NCBI GenBank assembly: GCA_009993955.1
Contig: JAACSL010000013.1
Span: 48,207-112,206, forward strand
Direction: 5' to 3'
Length of the DNA: 64,000 bases
Source of the DNA: Paraglaciecola sp.
GTDB taxonomy: Bacteria; Pseudomonadota; Gammaproteobacteria; Enterobacterales; Alteromonadaceae
Shown here: in pieces, positions 56,362-64,000 of the stretch
How positions within the stretch are numbered: position 1 is the first letter of the stretch
Layout of the letters: the number at the start of each line of letters is the position of its first letter
The notes under the pieces: generated by a model
Seen by the model: only the letters and a program-made list of their open reading frames with translations
Databases searched by the model: none
Told to the model about the DNA's origin: nothing
Position numbers and translations under genes: made by a program

Positions 56362-57741
56362 TTGAAGAATTCCCCAACAAAACGCCCTGATTTATTAAAT
56401 CAAAATATTGCTAACACACTCAAATCCATGACCTTGCCGATGATACTGGGCATGATCATGTTGATGACTTTTGGTTTGGTTGATACCTTTTTTATCAGTA
56501 TGTTGGGTACACAAGAACTGGCCGCTATCAGCTTTACCTTCCCAGTCACCTTTACGGTAATTAGTCTTAATATTGGTTTGGGTATAGGCACATCTGCGGT
56601 GGTGGCGAAATTTCTCGGGGCTGAACAACATGACAAAGCCAAAGAAACCGCCACCGGCGCTTTGATGTTGGCCTTTGTCTTTGCGGTCATCCTCGCCATT
56701 GTTGGTATCAGCAGTGTAGAACCGATTTTTACCCTGATGGGTGCCAGTGAAAATTTGTTAGTTTATATCAAAGATTACATGTATGTGTGGTACGGCGCAG
56801 GCGTATTCTTAGCCATGCCCATGGTGGGAAATAGCGTCTTGCGCGCATCTGGAGATACCAAAACACCCAGCTACATTATGGCCATGGGTGGACTGAACAA
56901 CGTGATCCTCGACCCTGTGTTGATTTTCGGTTGGGGGCCTTTCCCTGCTATGGGCATGCAAGGTGCGGCGCTGGCAACACTAATTGCCTGGGCGGTAGGT
57001 TTGTTTTACATCATTTATTTATTGGCGGTGAAACGCCAACTAATGGTAGCGCGACTGCTCAATTGGACAGAGTTACGCCGCAGCAGTGGTGGCATCTTAA
57101 CGATTGGGTTGCCCGCTGCGGGTGCCAATATGCTAACGCCTATTGCGGCAGGTGTTGTGACTTCGATAGTCGCAGGCTTCGGACCAACGGCTGTGGCTGC
57201 CTGGGGCGTAGGTGGCAGACTAGAGTCCATCGCCAGTATATTGGTATTGTCTTTATCGATGTCGTTACCCCCATTTATCAGCCAAAACTTTGGGGCGAAC
57301 AAACTGCTTCGGGTACAAGAAGCCTACCTCCTATCCATTAAATTTGTGCTGGCCTGCCAGTTTGGGGTGTTTCTGTTGGTTGCCATCGGGGCGGGTGGTT
57401 TGGCGGCCATCTTTACTGACGACCCGAAGGTGGCAGAGCTTATTCAACTGTTTTTAATCATCGTGCCTCTAGGCTATGGACTACAGGGTGTGGTGATCCT
57501 CACCAATTCTTCTTTTAATGCTATCCATCGGCCAATGTCAGCCTTAGGGCTGAGCATCATCCGCCTGTTTGTGGTAGTGGTGCCTTTTGCCTTCTTAGGT
57601 AGTTATTTGGATGGATTGCGCGGTTTGTTTGTTTCGGCAGTATTGGCTAATTTGGTTGTCGCCAGTGTGGCCTATTTATGGTTTAAGCACGTACTTCGCA
57701 CGCAAGTAGCCCTCATGCCCGTTGCAGCGACACAGAGTTAA
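56362..57741 (+). CDS. MATE-family multidrug/cation exporter
   Basis: 459-residue inner-membrane exporter with 12 helices in two related halves, driven by Na+ or H+. It has family features [31 protein letters not shown] in helix 1-2 and a second-half repeat ([32 protein letters not shown]). The start is TTG 56362; no ATG in frame precedes the first helix. uvrB begins 2 bp after its stop, so the two share a transcript. Drug specificity cannot be assigned. Confidence 0.9.
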   Translation: MKNSPTKRPDLLNQNIANTLKSMTLPMILGMIMLMTFGLVDTFFISMLGTQELAAISFTFPVTFTVISLNIGLGIGTSAVVAKFLGAEQHDKAKETATGALMLAFVFAVILAIVGISSVEPIFTLMGASENLLVYIKDYMYVWYGAGVFLAMPMVGNSVLRASGDTKTPSYIMAMGGLNNVILDPVLIFGWGPFPAMGMQGAALATLIAWAVGLFYIIYLLAVKRQLMVARLLNWTELRRSSGGILTIGLPAAGANMLTPIAAGVVTSIVAGFGPTAVAAWGVGGRLESIASILVLSLSMSLPPFISQNFGANKLLRVQEAYLLSIKFVLACQFGVFLLVAIGAGGLAAIFTDDPKVAELIQLFLIIVPLGYGLQGVVILTNSSFNAIHRPMSALGLSIIRLFVVVVPFAFLGSYLDGLRGLFVSAVLANLVVASVAYLWFKHVLRTQVALMPVAATQS

Positions 57742-57743
57742 CC

Positions 57744-59753
57744 ATGGACAGACCTTTTGATTTAAACGCTAAATATTCCCCCGCAGGTGATCAACCGCAA
57801 GCCATCGACGCCCTTGTCAGTGGCTTGGAAGACGGACTGGCTCGGCAAATTTTATTGGGAGTAACTGGCTCCGGTAAAACGTTCACCATGGCAAACGTCA
57901 TCGCCAAGGTACAACGCCCCACCTTGATTTTGGCGCACAACAAAACCTTGGCTGCCCAGCTCTACGGCGAAATGAAAGAATTTTTTCCAAATAACGCCGT
58001 GGAGTATTTTGTTTCTTATTACGATTATTATCAGCCAGAGGCCTATGTGCCCTCCAGTGATACCTTTATCGAAAAAGATGCCTCCATTAATGCCCACATA
58101 GAACAAATGCGTTTGTCGGCCACTAAGTCATTAATGGAACGCCGCGACGTTATTATTGTTTCCAGTGTGTCGGCTATTTATGGCCTGGGTGATCCTGAGT
58201 CGTATATGAAAATGTTGGTGCATTTTCGTGTAGGGGACGTGATGGATCAGCGTGATATTTTGCGCCGCCTCGCTGAAATTCAATATACCCGCAACGATGT
58301 GGCCTTTGAGCGCGGCACGTTCAGAGTGCGTGGCGATGTGATTGATGTATTTCCTGCCGATTCTGAGCGACATGGCATTCGTGTTGAGTTGTTTGATCAA
58401 GAGATTGAGCGCATCAGCATTTTTGATCCCTTAACCGGGGCAGTGGAAAAAACGGTGGCTCGCACCACCGTCTTCCCCAAAACTCACTACGTGACGCCGC
58501 GGGAAAAAATTCTCGACGCCATCGAAAAAATCAAAGTTGAGCTACAAGAACGCAAAACCCAGTTGTTGTCGTTGAACAAATTGGTTGAGGAGCAGCGTAT
58601 TACCCAGCGCTGTCAATTCGATATTGAGATGATGCAGGAATTAGGGTATTGCTCGGGCATAGAAAACTACTCTCGGTATTTATCGGGGCGCGCCCCCGGC
58701 GATCCACCGCCAACCTTAATTGATTACTTTCCTGCAGACGGTTTGTTATTCATTGATGAAAGCCATGTCACGGTATCGCAAATTGGTGCCATGTTTAAAG
58801 GAGACCGTTCACGCAAAGAAACCTTGGTTGAATATGGCTTTCGTCTGCCCTCTGCACTGGACAATCGCCCCCTTAAGTTTGATGAGTTTGAACGCATCGC
58901 GCCACAGACTATTTATGTGTCAGCAACGCCGGGTAAATTTGAATTGGCCATGGTGCCAGATGACATTGTTGAGCAGGTAGTGCGGCCAACCGGCTTGGTT
59001 GATCCACAAATCGAAGTGCGTCCAGTGGCCACCCAAGTAGATGACTTATTGTCTGAAATCCACAAGTGTGTGGCCGTTGATGAGCGGGTTTTGGTTACCA
59101 CCCTCACCAAACGCATGGCGGAAGATCTCAGTGATTATCTGGATGAACACGGGGTTAAGGTTCGCTACCTGCACTCTGATATTGATACCGTGGAACGCAT
59201 TGAGATCATTCGTGATCTGCGCATTGGCAAGTTTGACGTATTAGTGGGAATTAATTTATTACGTGAAGGTTTGGACATGCCAGAAGTGTCCTTGGTTGCC
59301 ATTTTGGATGCCGACAAAGAGGGCTTCTTGCGCTCTGACCGTTCGCTCATTCAAACCATTGGCCGGGCGGCGCGGCACCTTAACGGTCGGGCCATTTTGT
59401 ACGGTGACAAAATTACCGGCTCGATGCAGCGTGCCATTGAAGAAACAGACAGACGTCGCGAAAAACAAATCGCCTACAACTTAGCCAATGGCATTACACC
59501 AACCCAACTTTATAAATCCATCACTGACATTATGGATGTGGGTGATGGCAGTGATAATGGCAAGGTCAAACTGCGCAAAGTTGCTGAAGCAGGGCGTAGC
59601 TATCAGGCAATGAACAGCACGCAGTTGATGCAAAAAGTGAGCGAGTTGGAAAAGCAAATGTTTAAATTTGCTAAGGACCTGGAGTTTGAAAAAGCCGCCA
59701 GTTTACGTGACGAAATCGAAGCATTGCGTGTGCAGTTAGTCAAACTCGCTTAA
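57744..59753 (+). CDS. uvrB: Excinuclease ABC subunit B
   Basis: Damage-verifying helicase-like subunit of UvrABC nucleotide excision repair. The 669-residue protein has Walker A ([15 protein letters not shown]), the beta-hairpin region [21 protein letters not shown], the DESH box (FIDESHVTV), and motifs V/VI ([26 protein letters not shown]). A C-terminal UVR domain follows ([27 protein letters not shown]), which contacts UvrC. Full length. It directly follows the MATE gene. Confidence 0.99.
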   Translation: MDRPFDLNAKYSPAGDQPQAIDALVSGLEDGLARQILLGVTGSGKTFTMANVIAKVQRPTLILAHNKTLAAQLYGEMKEFFPNNAVEYFVSYYDYYQPEAYVPSSDTFIEKDASINAHIEQMRLSATKSLMERRDVIIVSSVSAIYGLGDPESYMKMLVHFRVGDVMDQRDILRRLAEIQYTRNDVAFERGTFRVRGDVIDVFPADSERHGIRVELFDQEIERISIFDPLTGAVEKTVARTTVFPKTHYVTPREKILDAIEKIKVELQERKTQLLSLNKLVEEQRITQRCQFDIEMMQELGYCSGIENYSRYLSGRAPGDPPPTLIDYFPADGLLFIDESHVTVSQIGAMFKGDRSRKETLVEYGFRLPSALDNRPLKFDEFERIAPQTIYVSATPGKFELAMVPDDIVEQVVRPTGLVDPQIEVRPVATQVDDLLSEIHKCVAVDERVLVTTLTKRMAEDLSDYLDEHGVKVRYLHSDIDTVERIEIIRDLRIGKFDVLVGINLLREGLDMPEVSLVAILDADKEGFLRSDRSLIQTIGRAARHLNGRAILYGDKITGSMQRAIEETDRRREKQIAYNLANGITPTQLYKSITDIMDVGDGSDNGKVKLRKVAEAGRSYQAMNSTQLMQKVSELEKQMFKFAKDLEFEKAASLRDEIEALRVQLVKLA

Positions 59754-59874
59754 CACTGGGTACTGGTGGATTTTGGGGGGAGTGCCTTGCCCCCAAAATT
59801 TCTGTTGTAATCTGCCTATCTCTTTTCTAAGATGTGGTTTAGTATCAATAAATATACCTATAAGTGGTGCTGCC

Positions 59875-60798
59875 ATGTTAAACCGTTTACAAGAATCCGA
59901 TATCAAATTGCTGCGGGTCTTTTATGCTGTTGCCTCGTGTAATGGCTTTACTGCGGCAGAGCCAGTGTTGCGCATGCAACGCCCGAATATCAGCGCAGCC
60001 ATCAAGAAGCTAGAAGAGCGCTTAGACTTGGTATTGTGTCATCGCGGTCGCGGTGGCTTTCAAATGACCAAGGAAGGGGAAGTGGTCTTTCAAGAAACTA
60101 AACGTATCTTTAACTCCTTCGATAACTTTGTATTCAACTTAAAAAGTTTGCATGACGACTATTCGGGGCATATTACCCTAGTGATGATGGCAGGTTTGCC
60201 TTTGTCTTATCACCTAGCGGTGAGTAAAGCCGTGAAGAGCACCATGAAAAAATTTGCCGACATTCACGTGAATATTCAAACGCGTTTATACAACGAAGTG
60301 GAGCACGTGGCTTTATCCGGTGAGTGCCACTTAGTTTTGTCGATGTACGATATGTTGAAACCAGAGTCGGTGACCTTTCATGCCACCGATGTGGTGTGTA
60401 AAGGGCGCTTATACTGTGCACCTTCTCATGCGCTGGCCAAATATCGTGACGGTTTACCCAGCAATATTCGTATTGAAGATTATCCGGCCATCGGTATTTC
60501 GGGTTTGTCATCGGCCAATTACATCGCCGACGATAGACGCATGTCTATTCAAACCTTTTCCGATTCCTACGACGCCTGTTTGTCGGCCATTATGACCGGT
60601 GAATATGTAGGCTTGTTACCCGATTACGTATTACTAAACCAAGGCAGTGGTTTAGGTCTCGTGCCAGTGGGTGGCAGCATGTTTGAATTTAAACATGAGT
60701 TGTTCATGATGAACGGTAAAAATACGCGCCTGAATCCGGTTTTGCGGCATTTAATTAAAGAAGTGAGTTATTTTATCCAGCAGGTAGAGAAGCAGTAA
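59875..60798 (+). CDS. LysR-family transcription regulator
   Basis: 307-residue regulator. The winged helix-turn-helix occupies residues 1-62 (LLRVFYAVASCNGFTAAEPVLRMQRPNISAAIKKLEERL), followed by a LysR substrate-binding domain (ITLVMMAGLPLSYHL ... HLVLSMYDML ... AIMTGEYVGLLPDYVL). ATG 59875 gives the family N-terminus; the frame is open to 59773 upstream. There is no divergent target gene, so its regulon is unknown. Confidence 0.92.
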   Translation: MLNRLQESDIKLLRVFYAVASCNGFTAAEPVLRMQRPNISAAIKKLEERLDLVLCHRGRGGFQMTKEGEVVFQETKRIFNSFDNFVFNLKSLHDDYSGHITLVMMAGLPLSYHLAVSKAVKSTMKKFADIHVNIQTRLYNEVEHVALSGECHLVLSMYDMLKPESVTFHATDVVCKGRLYCAPSHALAKYRDGLPSNIRIEDYPAIGISGLSSANYIADDRRMSIQTFSDSYDACLSAIMTGEYVGLLPDYVLLNQGSGLGLVPVGGSMFEFKHELFMMNGKNTRLNPVLRHLIKEVSYFIQQVEKQ

Positions 60799-60838
60799 GT
60801 GATTGGCGCGCTACATGCCACGAGTAAAAACCTACAAC

Positions 60839-60864
60839 AAAAAGCCCTCAATTGAGGGCTTTTT
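60839..60864. terminator. Bidirectional terminator between the LysR gene and queC
   Basis: Arms AAAAAGCCCTCAA / TTGAGGGCTTTTT form a perfect palindrome with A- and T-tracts on either side, 41 bp after the LysR stop and 50 bp from the queC stop. Confidence 0.85.
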
Positions 60865-60913
60865 GTTGGTATGCGTTTTAGTCTGATTGGGTTTGTCATC
60901 TATAGTGCGAGTT

Positions 60914-61573
60914 TTAGCCCTCGTATTGCAGAGGATCGGTTACCCCATTGTGTGCAAAGGCTTCGAGTCGCTCTTGGCAGGCCCCGCATGCACCACAAGC
61001 CAATTCTCGACCATTGTAACAGGTCCATGTCTGACCATAATCAAGGCCTAGGGCTAAGCCAGCCTTGAGAATGGCAATTTTACTCTCATGTAAAAAGGGC
61101 GTGACAATCTCTACCGCCTCATAGTTGGCGATGGCGCAGACATCATTCATACGCTCAACAAATTCGGGTCGACAATCCGGGTAGATGGCGTGGTCACCTG
61201 AATGAGCACCGTAAAACACTTGGTTTGCACCAAGTGACACGGCATAACCAACTGCCATAGACAATAAGATCATATTGCGATTTGGCACCACAGTAGACTT
61301 CATGCTCTCTTCGGCATAATGCCCTTCGGGTACAGCCATATCGCTGGTTAACGACGAACCACCAATTAATTCATTGATAGCAGAAATATCGATAATTTTG
61401 TGACTGATGCCTAAGTTTTTGCAGACTCGACTGGCGTAGTCCAGTTCTTTGCGATGACGTTGTCCATAATCAAATGACAGGGCATAGAGTTCCTTACCTT
61501 GCCGATGTGCTACATTTAACACGGTAAAGGAGTCCATTCCTCCGGAAAAAATAACCACCGCTTTTTGTGCCAT
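60914..61573 (-). CDS. queC: 7-cyano-7-deazaguanine synthase
   Basis: Converts 7-carboxy-7-deazaguanine to preQ0 with ATP and ammonia on the route to queuosine. The 219-residue protein has the PP-loop [10 protein letters not shown], the [11 protein letters not shown] segment, and the zinc-binding cysteines near the C-terminus ([19 protein letters not shown]). Divergent from queE, which makes its substrate, with a 155-bp gap. Confidence 0.97.
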   Translation of the reverse strand: MAQKAVVIFSGGMDSFTVLNVAHRQGKELYALSFDYGQRHRKELDYASRVCKNLGISHKIIDISAINELIGGSSLTSDMAVPEGHYAEESMKSTVVPNRNMILLSMAVGYAVSLGANQVFYGAHSGDHAIYPDCRPEFVERMNDVCAIANYEAVEIVTPFLHESKIAILKAGLALGLDYGQTWTCYNGRELACGACGACQERLEAFAHNGVTDPLQYEG

Positions 61574-61630
61574 AATGTTTCGCTTCTTTATCCACTGACT
61601 ATTGGGTAAGATCTTACGGTATCAGCTCAG

Positions 61631-61700
61631 CAATACCAAGTTGTATTGGCAGTGTGCAGTGCTCAAGAGCCTGCAAGTTTTAGCCTTAAACTAGGCTAAA
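61631..61700. promoter_or_regulatory. Two small hairpins in the queC-queE divergent gap
   Basis: CAATAC / GTATTG (61631-61648, 6-base loop) and TTTAGCCT / AGGCTAAA (61679-61700, 6-base loop). They lie just upstream of queE and may be operators or leader structures. They do not match a preQ1 riboswitch pattern that I know. Confidence 0.3.
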
Positions 61701-61728
61701 CAAAGTGAGCCAACTAATAGGAAGGGCA

Positions 61729-62403
61729 GTGACTCAGTATAAAATTAATGAAATTTTCGAATCGATACAGGGCGAGGGGAGTTATACCGGCGTGCCCGCT
61801 ATTTTTATTCGTCTGCAAGGCTGCCCGGTAGGTTGCTCGTGGTGTGATACCAAACATACCTGGCACATCGATCCAGAACTTGAACGCAGTGTTAAAACTG
61901 TGATGGCTGAACAGGGCGAATCGGCGCATTGGTTTGCATTGTCCAGCGAGCAAATTTTACAAGTATTCAGCGAGCAGGCTTACACTGCCAAACACGTGGT
62001 ATTAACAGGCGGCGAGCCTTGTATGTATGACTTGCTTCCTCTATCCTCGCTCTTAATTGATCAAGGTTATTCGGTGCAAATCGAAACCAGCGGAACGTTT
62101 GAAATTAACACCCATGCCGCGACGTGGGTCACTGTATCGCCTAAGGTTAACATGCCAGGGCGTTTGCCTGTATTAGCCAGTGCCATGCAACGCGCCAATG
62201 AAATCAAACATCCGGTGGCGATGCAAAAGCACATCGCTGAACTGGATGCCTTGTTACAAAACTTAGTAGTAGACACGATGCCGCTGATTTATTTGCAGCC
62301 CATTAGCCAGCAAACCCGCGCCACCCAATTGGCGATAAAAACCTGCATTGCGCGTAATTGGCGTTTATCATTGCAAACTCATAAATTTATTGGAATAGAG
62401 TAA
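61729..62403 (+). CDS. queE: 7-carboxy-7-deazaguanine synthase
   Basis: Radical SAM enzyme of queuosine biosynthesis that turns 6-carboxytetrahydropterin into 7-carboxy-7-deazaguanine. The 224-residue protein has the SAM cluster motif [14 protein letters not shown] (CxxxCxxC), [34 protein letters not shown] and the C-terminal [19 protein letters not shown]. The start is set at GTG 61729, preceded by GGAAGGG, because it gives the E. coli length; GTG 61705 in frame is the alternative. Confidence 0.95.
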   Translation: MTQYKINEIFESIQGEGSYTGVPAIFIRLQGCPVGCSWCDTKHTWHIDPELERSVKTVMAEQGESAHWFALSSEQILQVFSEQAYTAKHVVLTGGEPCMYDLLPLSSLLIDQGYSVQIETSGTFEINTHAATWVTVSPKVNMPGRLPVLASAMQRANEIKHPVAMQKHIAELDALLQNLVVDTMPLIYLQPISQQTRATQLAIKTCIARNWRLSLQTHKFIGIE

Positions 62404-62419
62404 GGAACGTCACGCCACC

Positions 62420-62848
62420 ATGTCAATTTTAAACCCCGCTGTTTTTTTAAATGCGTATGCCCAGTCACTCAATAACCAAGACGCCGTGCAAGCTGCCAGC
62501 TTTTTTATGCTACCCACGGTCATCATGAGCGACCATTTACGCCGAGTGGTGAACGAGCAAGAAAAATTAGAACAATTATTGGGCACGTTTATCGGCAAGC
62601 TAAAGGCCGGTGGCATTAGTCAGTTTAAACCCATGATCAACCAAACGATGCGTTTATCAGACACCCTATTGTTCACCAATATTCGTTGGCAATTATGTGA
62701 TGAAAATGGCTTGTCTTGTATTTCCTGTGCGGCTTCTTACACCATGCAAGAAATGCCAAATGAGCAGTTAAAAATCATCATTGCCGTCATCGACGATGAT
62801 AAAAAACAGTTAGAACACATTTTTCCTGTGAGCCAAGGACTGTTATGA
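62420..62848 (+). CDS. Hypothetical protein, possibly NTF2/SnoaL-like fold
   Basis: 142-residue cytoplasmic protein without a signal peptide. The start FLNAYAQSLNNQDAVQAASFFMLPTVIM, followed by a mixed alpha/beta pattern, is like the cone-shaped NTF2/SnoaL fold, but no ligand or catalytic residue can be named. It lies 16 bp after queE and overlaps the next gene by 4 bp (ATGA), so the three genes are probably one transcript. Confidence 0.65.
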   Translation: MSILNPAVFLNAYAQSLNNQDAVQAASFFMLPTVIMSDHLRRVVNEQEKLEQLLGTFIGKLKAGGISQFKPMINQTMRLSDTLLFTNIRWQLCDENGLSCISCAASYTMQEMPNEQLKIIIAVIDDDKKQLEHIFPVSQGLL

Positions 62849-63747
62849 AAGCGTGGCGCTGGTTAGCCTGTTTAAGTGTATTTTACGGTCTTACCTGCGC
62901 CGCTGCCTCGTGGCGGATCAACTACCCACGGCCCTTATCAGACAATGATAAAGGCACCGAATACCCCCTAAAATTACTGTCTTTAGCCCTCGATCAAACA
63001 GGGGTTAATTACCGTTTAATTGCCTCAGAACGCATCATGACTCAAGGCAAAGCAATACAACGTTTAATGGCCAACCGCGAAGTAAACGTGGTGTGGAGTA
63101 TGACCGACGAACAGCGCGAAGAACAAATGCTGCCCATTCGCATCCCCATCTATAAAGGTTTAATTGGTTGGCGTTTATTGGTGATCCGGTCAGACATGGC
63201 CTCACGCTTTCAATACATCCAATCCCTTGAACACTTGGTTAAATTGTTCCCCTTACAAGGCAGTGATTGGCCTGATACACGTATCTTGCAGTCTAACGGC
63301 TTTGATGTCATCAATGGTGCTGATGCTGAGAGCATGTATGGCATGTTAAGTGGCGCGCAGGGCGATTTTTTCCCGCGCTCAGTAGTAGAAATCTGGGATG
63401 AAATGACCAATTATGATGGCCATGACAAGCAACTTGTGATTGAGCCAAAATTGGGTTTACGTTATCCCTCAGCCATGTATTACTTTGTAAATAAAAAAAG
63501 CGTGCCCCTCGCGCATCTCATCAACACCGGCTTAGAAATGGCGATTAAAAACGGCAAGTTTGATGAGTTATTTATGCAAGAACACCAACAACACTTGACT
63601 GACGCCAAGATTAATGAACGCACGTTTTACCCGCTATTGAATGGATTTTTGCCCATCAAAACCCCCTTACACCGCAAAGAACTGTGGTATGACAATCCAC
63701 AACCTCAGCAAGACGCAAAAACCGCTGAGGCTGTCAGCGCGCAATAG
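62845..63747 (+). CDS. Periplasmic solute-binding-protein-like protein
   Basis: 300-residue exported protein: signal peptide (MKAWRWLACLSVFYGLTCAAA), then a two-lobe fold reminiscent of family 3 amino-acid-binding proteins (YPLKLLSLALDQTGVNYRLIA, AIQRLMANREVNVVWSM, IPIYKGLIGWRLLVI, AMYYFVNKKSVPLAHLINTGLEMAIKNGKFDELF). No ABC permease is adjacent, so it may be a sensor or enzyme-like orphan binding protein. It overlaps the preceding gene by 4 bp. Confidence 0.75.
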   Translation: MKAWRWLACLSVFYGLTCAAASWRINYPRPLSDNDKGTEYPLKLLSLALDQTGVNYRLIASERIMTQGKAIQRLMANREVNVVWSMTDEQREEQMLPIRIPIYKGLIGWRLLVIRSDMASRFQYIQSLEHLVKLFPLQGSDWPDTRILQSNGFDVINGADAESMYGMLSGAQGDFFPRSVVEIWDEMTNYDGHDKQLVIEPKLGLRYPSAMYYFVNKKSVPLAHLINTGLEMAIKNGKFDELFMQEHQQHLTDAKINERTFYPLLNGFLPIKTPLHRKELWYDNPQPQQDAKTAEAVSAQ

Positions 63748-63840
63748 TCAGCATTTTTTTACAACTTGTTGTACTAAGTAAAAACCAAACATCGTGGTGT
63801 GACAAAGAGGATGCACGGAGCAACGTGAGTCGAGTGGACA

Positions 63841-63967
63841 TGGCCTGCGGCCACTAGGATTATCGCTACGCGCCACAGCATACGCTTCGCTTACGGCATC
63901 CCTGCCGATTTTTCAAACCACGTCCCGTGGCTGGACTTACTTCTTTCCAACAGCTGAAAGAAGTAAG
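63841..63967. repeat. Hairpin-rich intergenic repeat-like segment at the right edge
   Basis: Four consecutive perfect hairpins: TGGCCTGCGGCCA (63841-63853), CGGCA/TGCCG (63894-63907), CCACG/CGTGG (63918-63930) and 12-bp arms CTTACTTCTTTC / GAAAGAAGTAAG (63936-63967, loop 8). The composition differs from the genes nearby. The last arm resembles dispersed repeats seen in other gammaproteobacteria, from memory only. It continues toward the window end. Confidence 0.5.
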
Positions 63968-64000
63968 CAAGAAAAGCCGCTCTCCAACCAACTTACTATG

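Noticed and set aside
61574..61728. preQ1 riboswitch in the queC-queE gap
   Set aside because: Two small hairpins are present, but neither the sequence nor the spacing matches a preQ1 aptamer that I know.

Overview
The window is chromosomal DNA from a marine-type gammaproteobacterium, most likely of the order Alteromonadales (Alteromonas/Glaciecola/Paraglaciecola-like). The reasons are moderate GC, a complete rsxABCDGE-nth operon, the sets srmB-rdgB-hemW and queC/queE, GspA/GspB-type secretion assembly genes, and several cyclic-di-GMP proteins (GGDEF, HD-GYP, PilZ). I cannot name a species from the sequence alone. Gene density is high and most genes are ordinary housekeeping genes. I see no insertion sequence, prophage, CRISPR array or rRNA.

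Layout. 1-5.9 kb (minus): a probable operon srmB, rdgB, hemW and a large MscK/MscM-type mechanosensitive channel cut by the left edge. 6.0-11 kb (minus): a VieB-like receiver-TPR protein whose phosphoacceptor Asp is missing, a GhrA-like dehydrogenase, a dimeric dUTPase and cca. 11.1-14.4 kb: a short GspA-like ATPase overlapping a GspB-like protein that carries an N-terminal DUF3391-type domain, convergent with a DUF3391-HD-GYP protein. 14.7-25.3 kb: gluconokinase, a GGDEF protein, a CPA2 antiporter with MscS, a phosphatase-lipid kinase fusion, an AraC-GyrI regulator, an MFS transporter, a GNAT protein, yehS and ygeA. 25.4-37.8 kb: an MBL-fold hydrolase, proS, trmO, a 14-bp tandem repeat, serB, an M28 peptidase, a two-PilZ protein, radA, a VF530 protein, sodB and grxD.

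37.8-48.3 kb looks like the accessory and decaying part. It holds a coiled-coil membrane protein, a receiver-GGDEF gene broken by a one-base deletion, a DUF5694-like gene with two in-frame stops, a membrane-bound winged-helix/beta-propeller regulator divergent from a secreted S15-type hydrolase, and a metal-efflux module (RcnR/DmeR-type regulator with a clear operator, DmeF, MntP). The module is bounded by a diverged 76-bp duplicate of the 3' end of nth, which suggests acquisition by recombination. From 48.3 kb the conserved backbone returns: nth and rsxEGDCBA, two identical tRNA-Asn genes with a strong promoter, a 1-kb AT-rich gap containing a DnaA-box cluster, then a MATE exporter, uvrB, a LysR regulator, queC/queE, two uncharacterised genes and a hairpin-rich repeat at the right edge.

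Working together: the Rsx complex is an electron-transfer pump that keeps SoxR reduced. SodB, GrxD, RadA, UvrB, Nth, RdgB and dUTPase cover oxidative stress, DNA repair and nucleotide-pool sanitation. QueC and QueE make queuosine precursors. The cyclic-di-GMP proteins and the Gsp pair suggest regulated secretion or surface behaviour.
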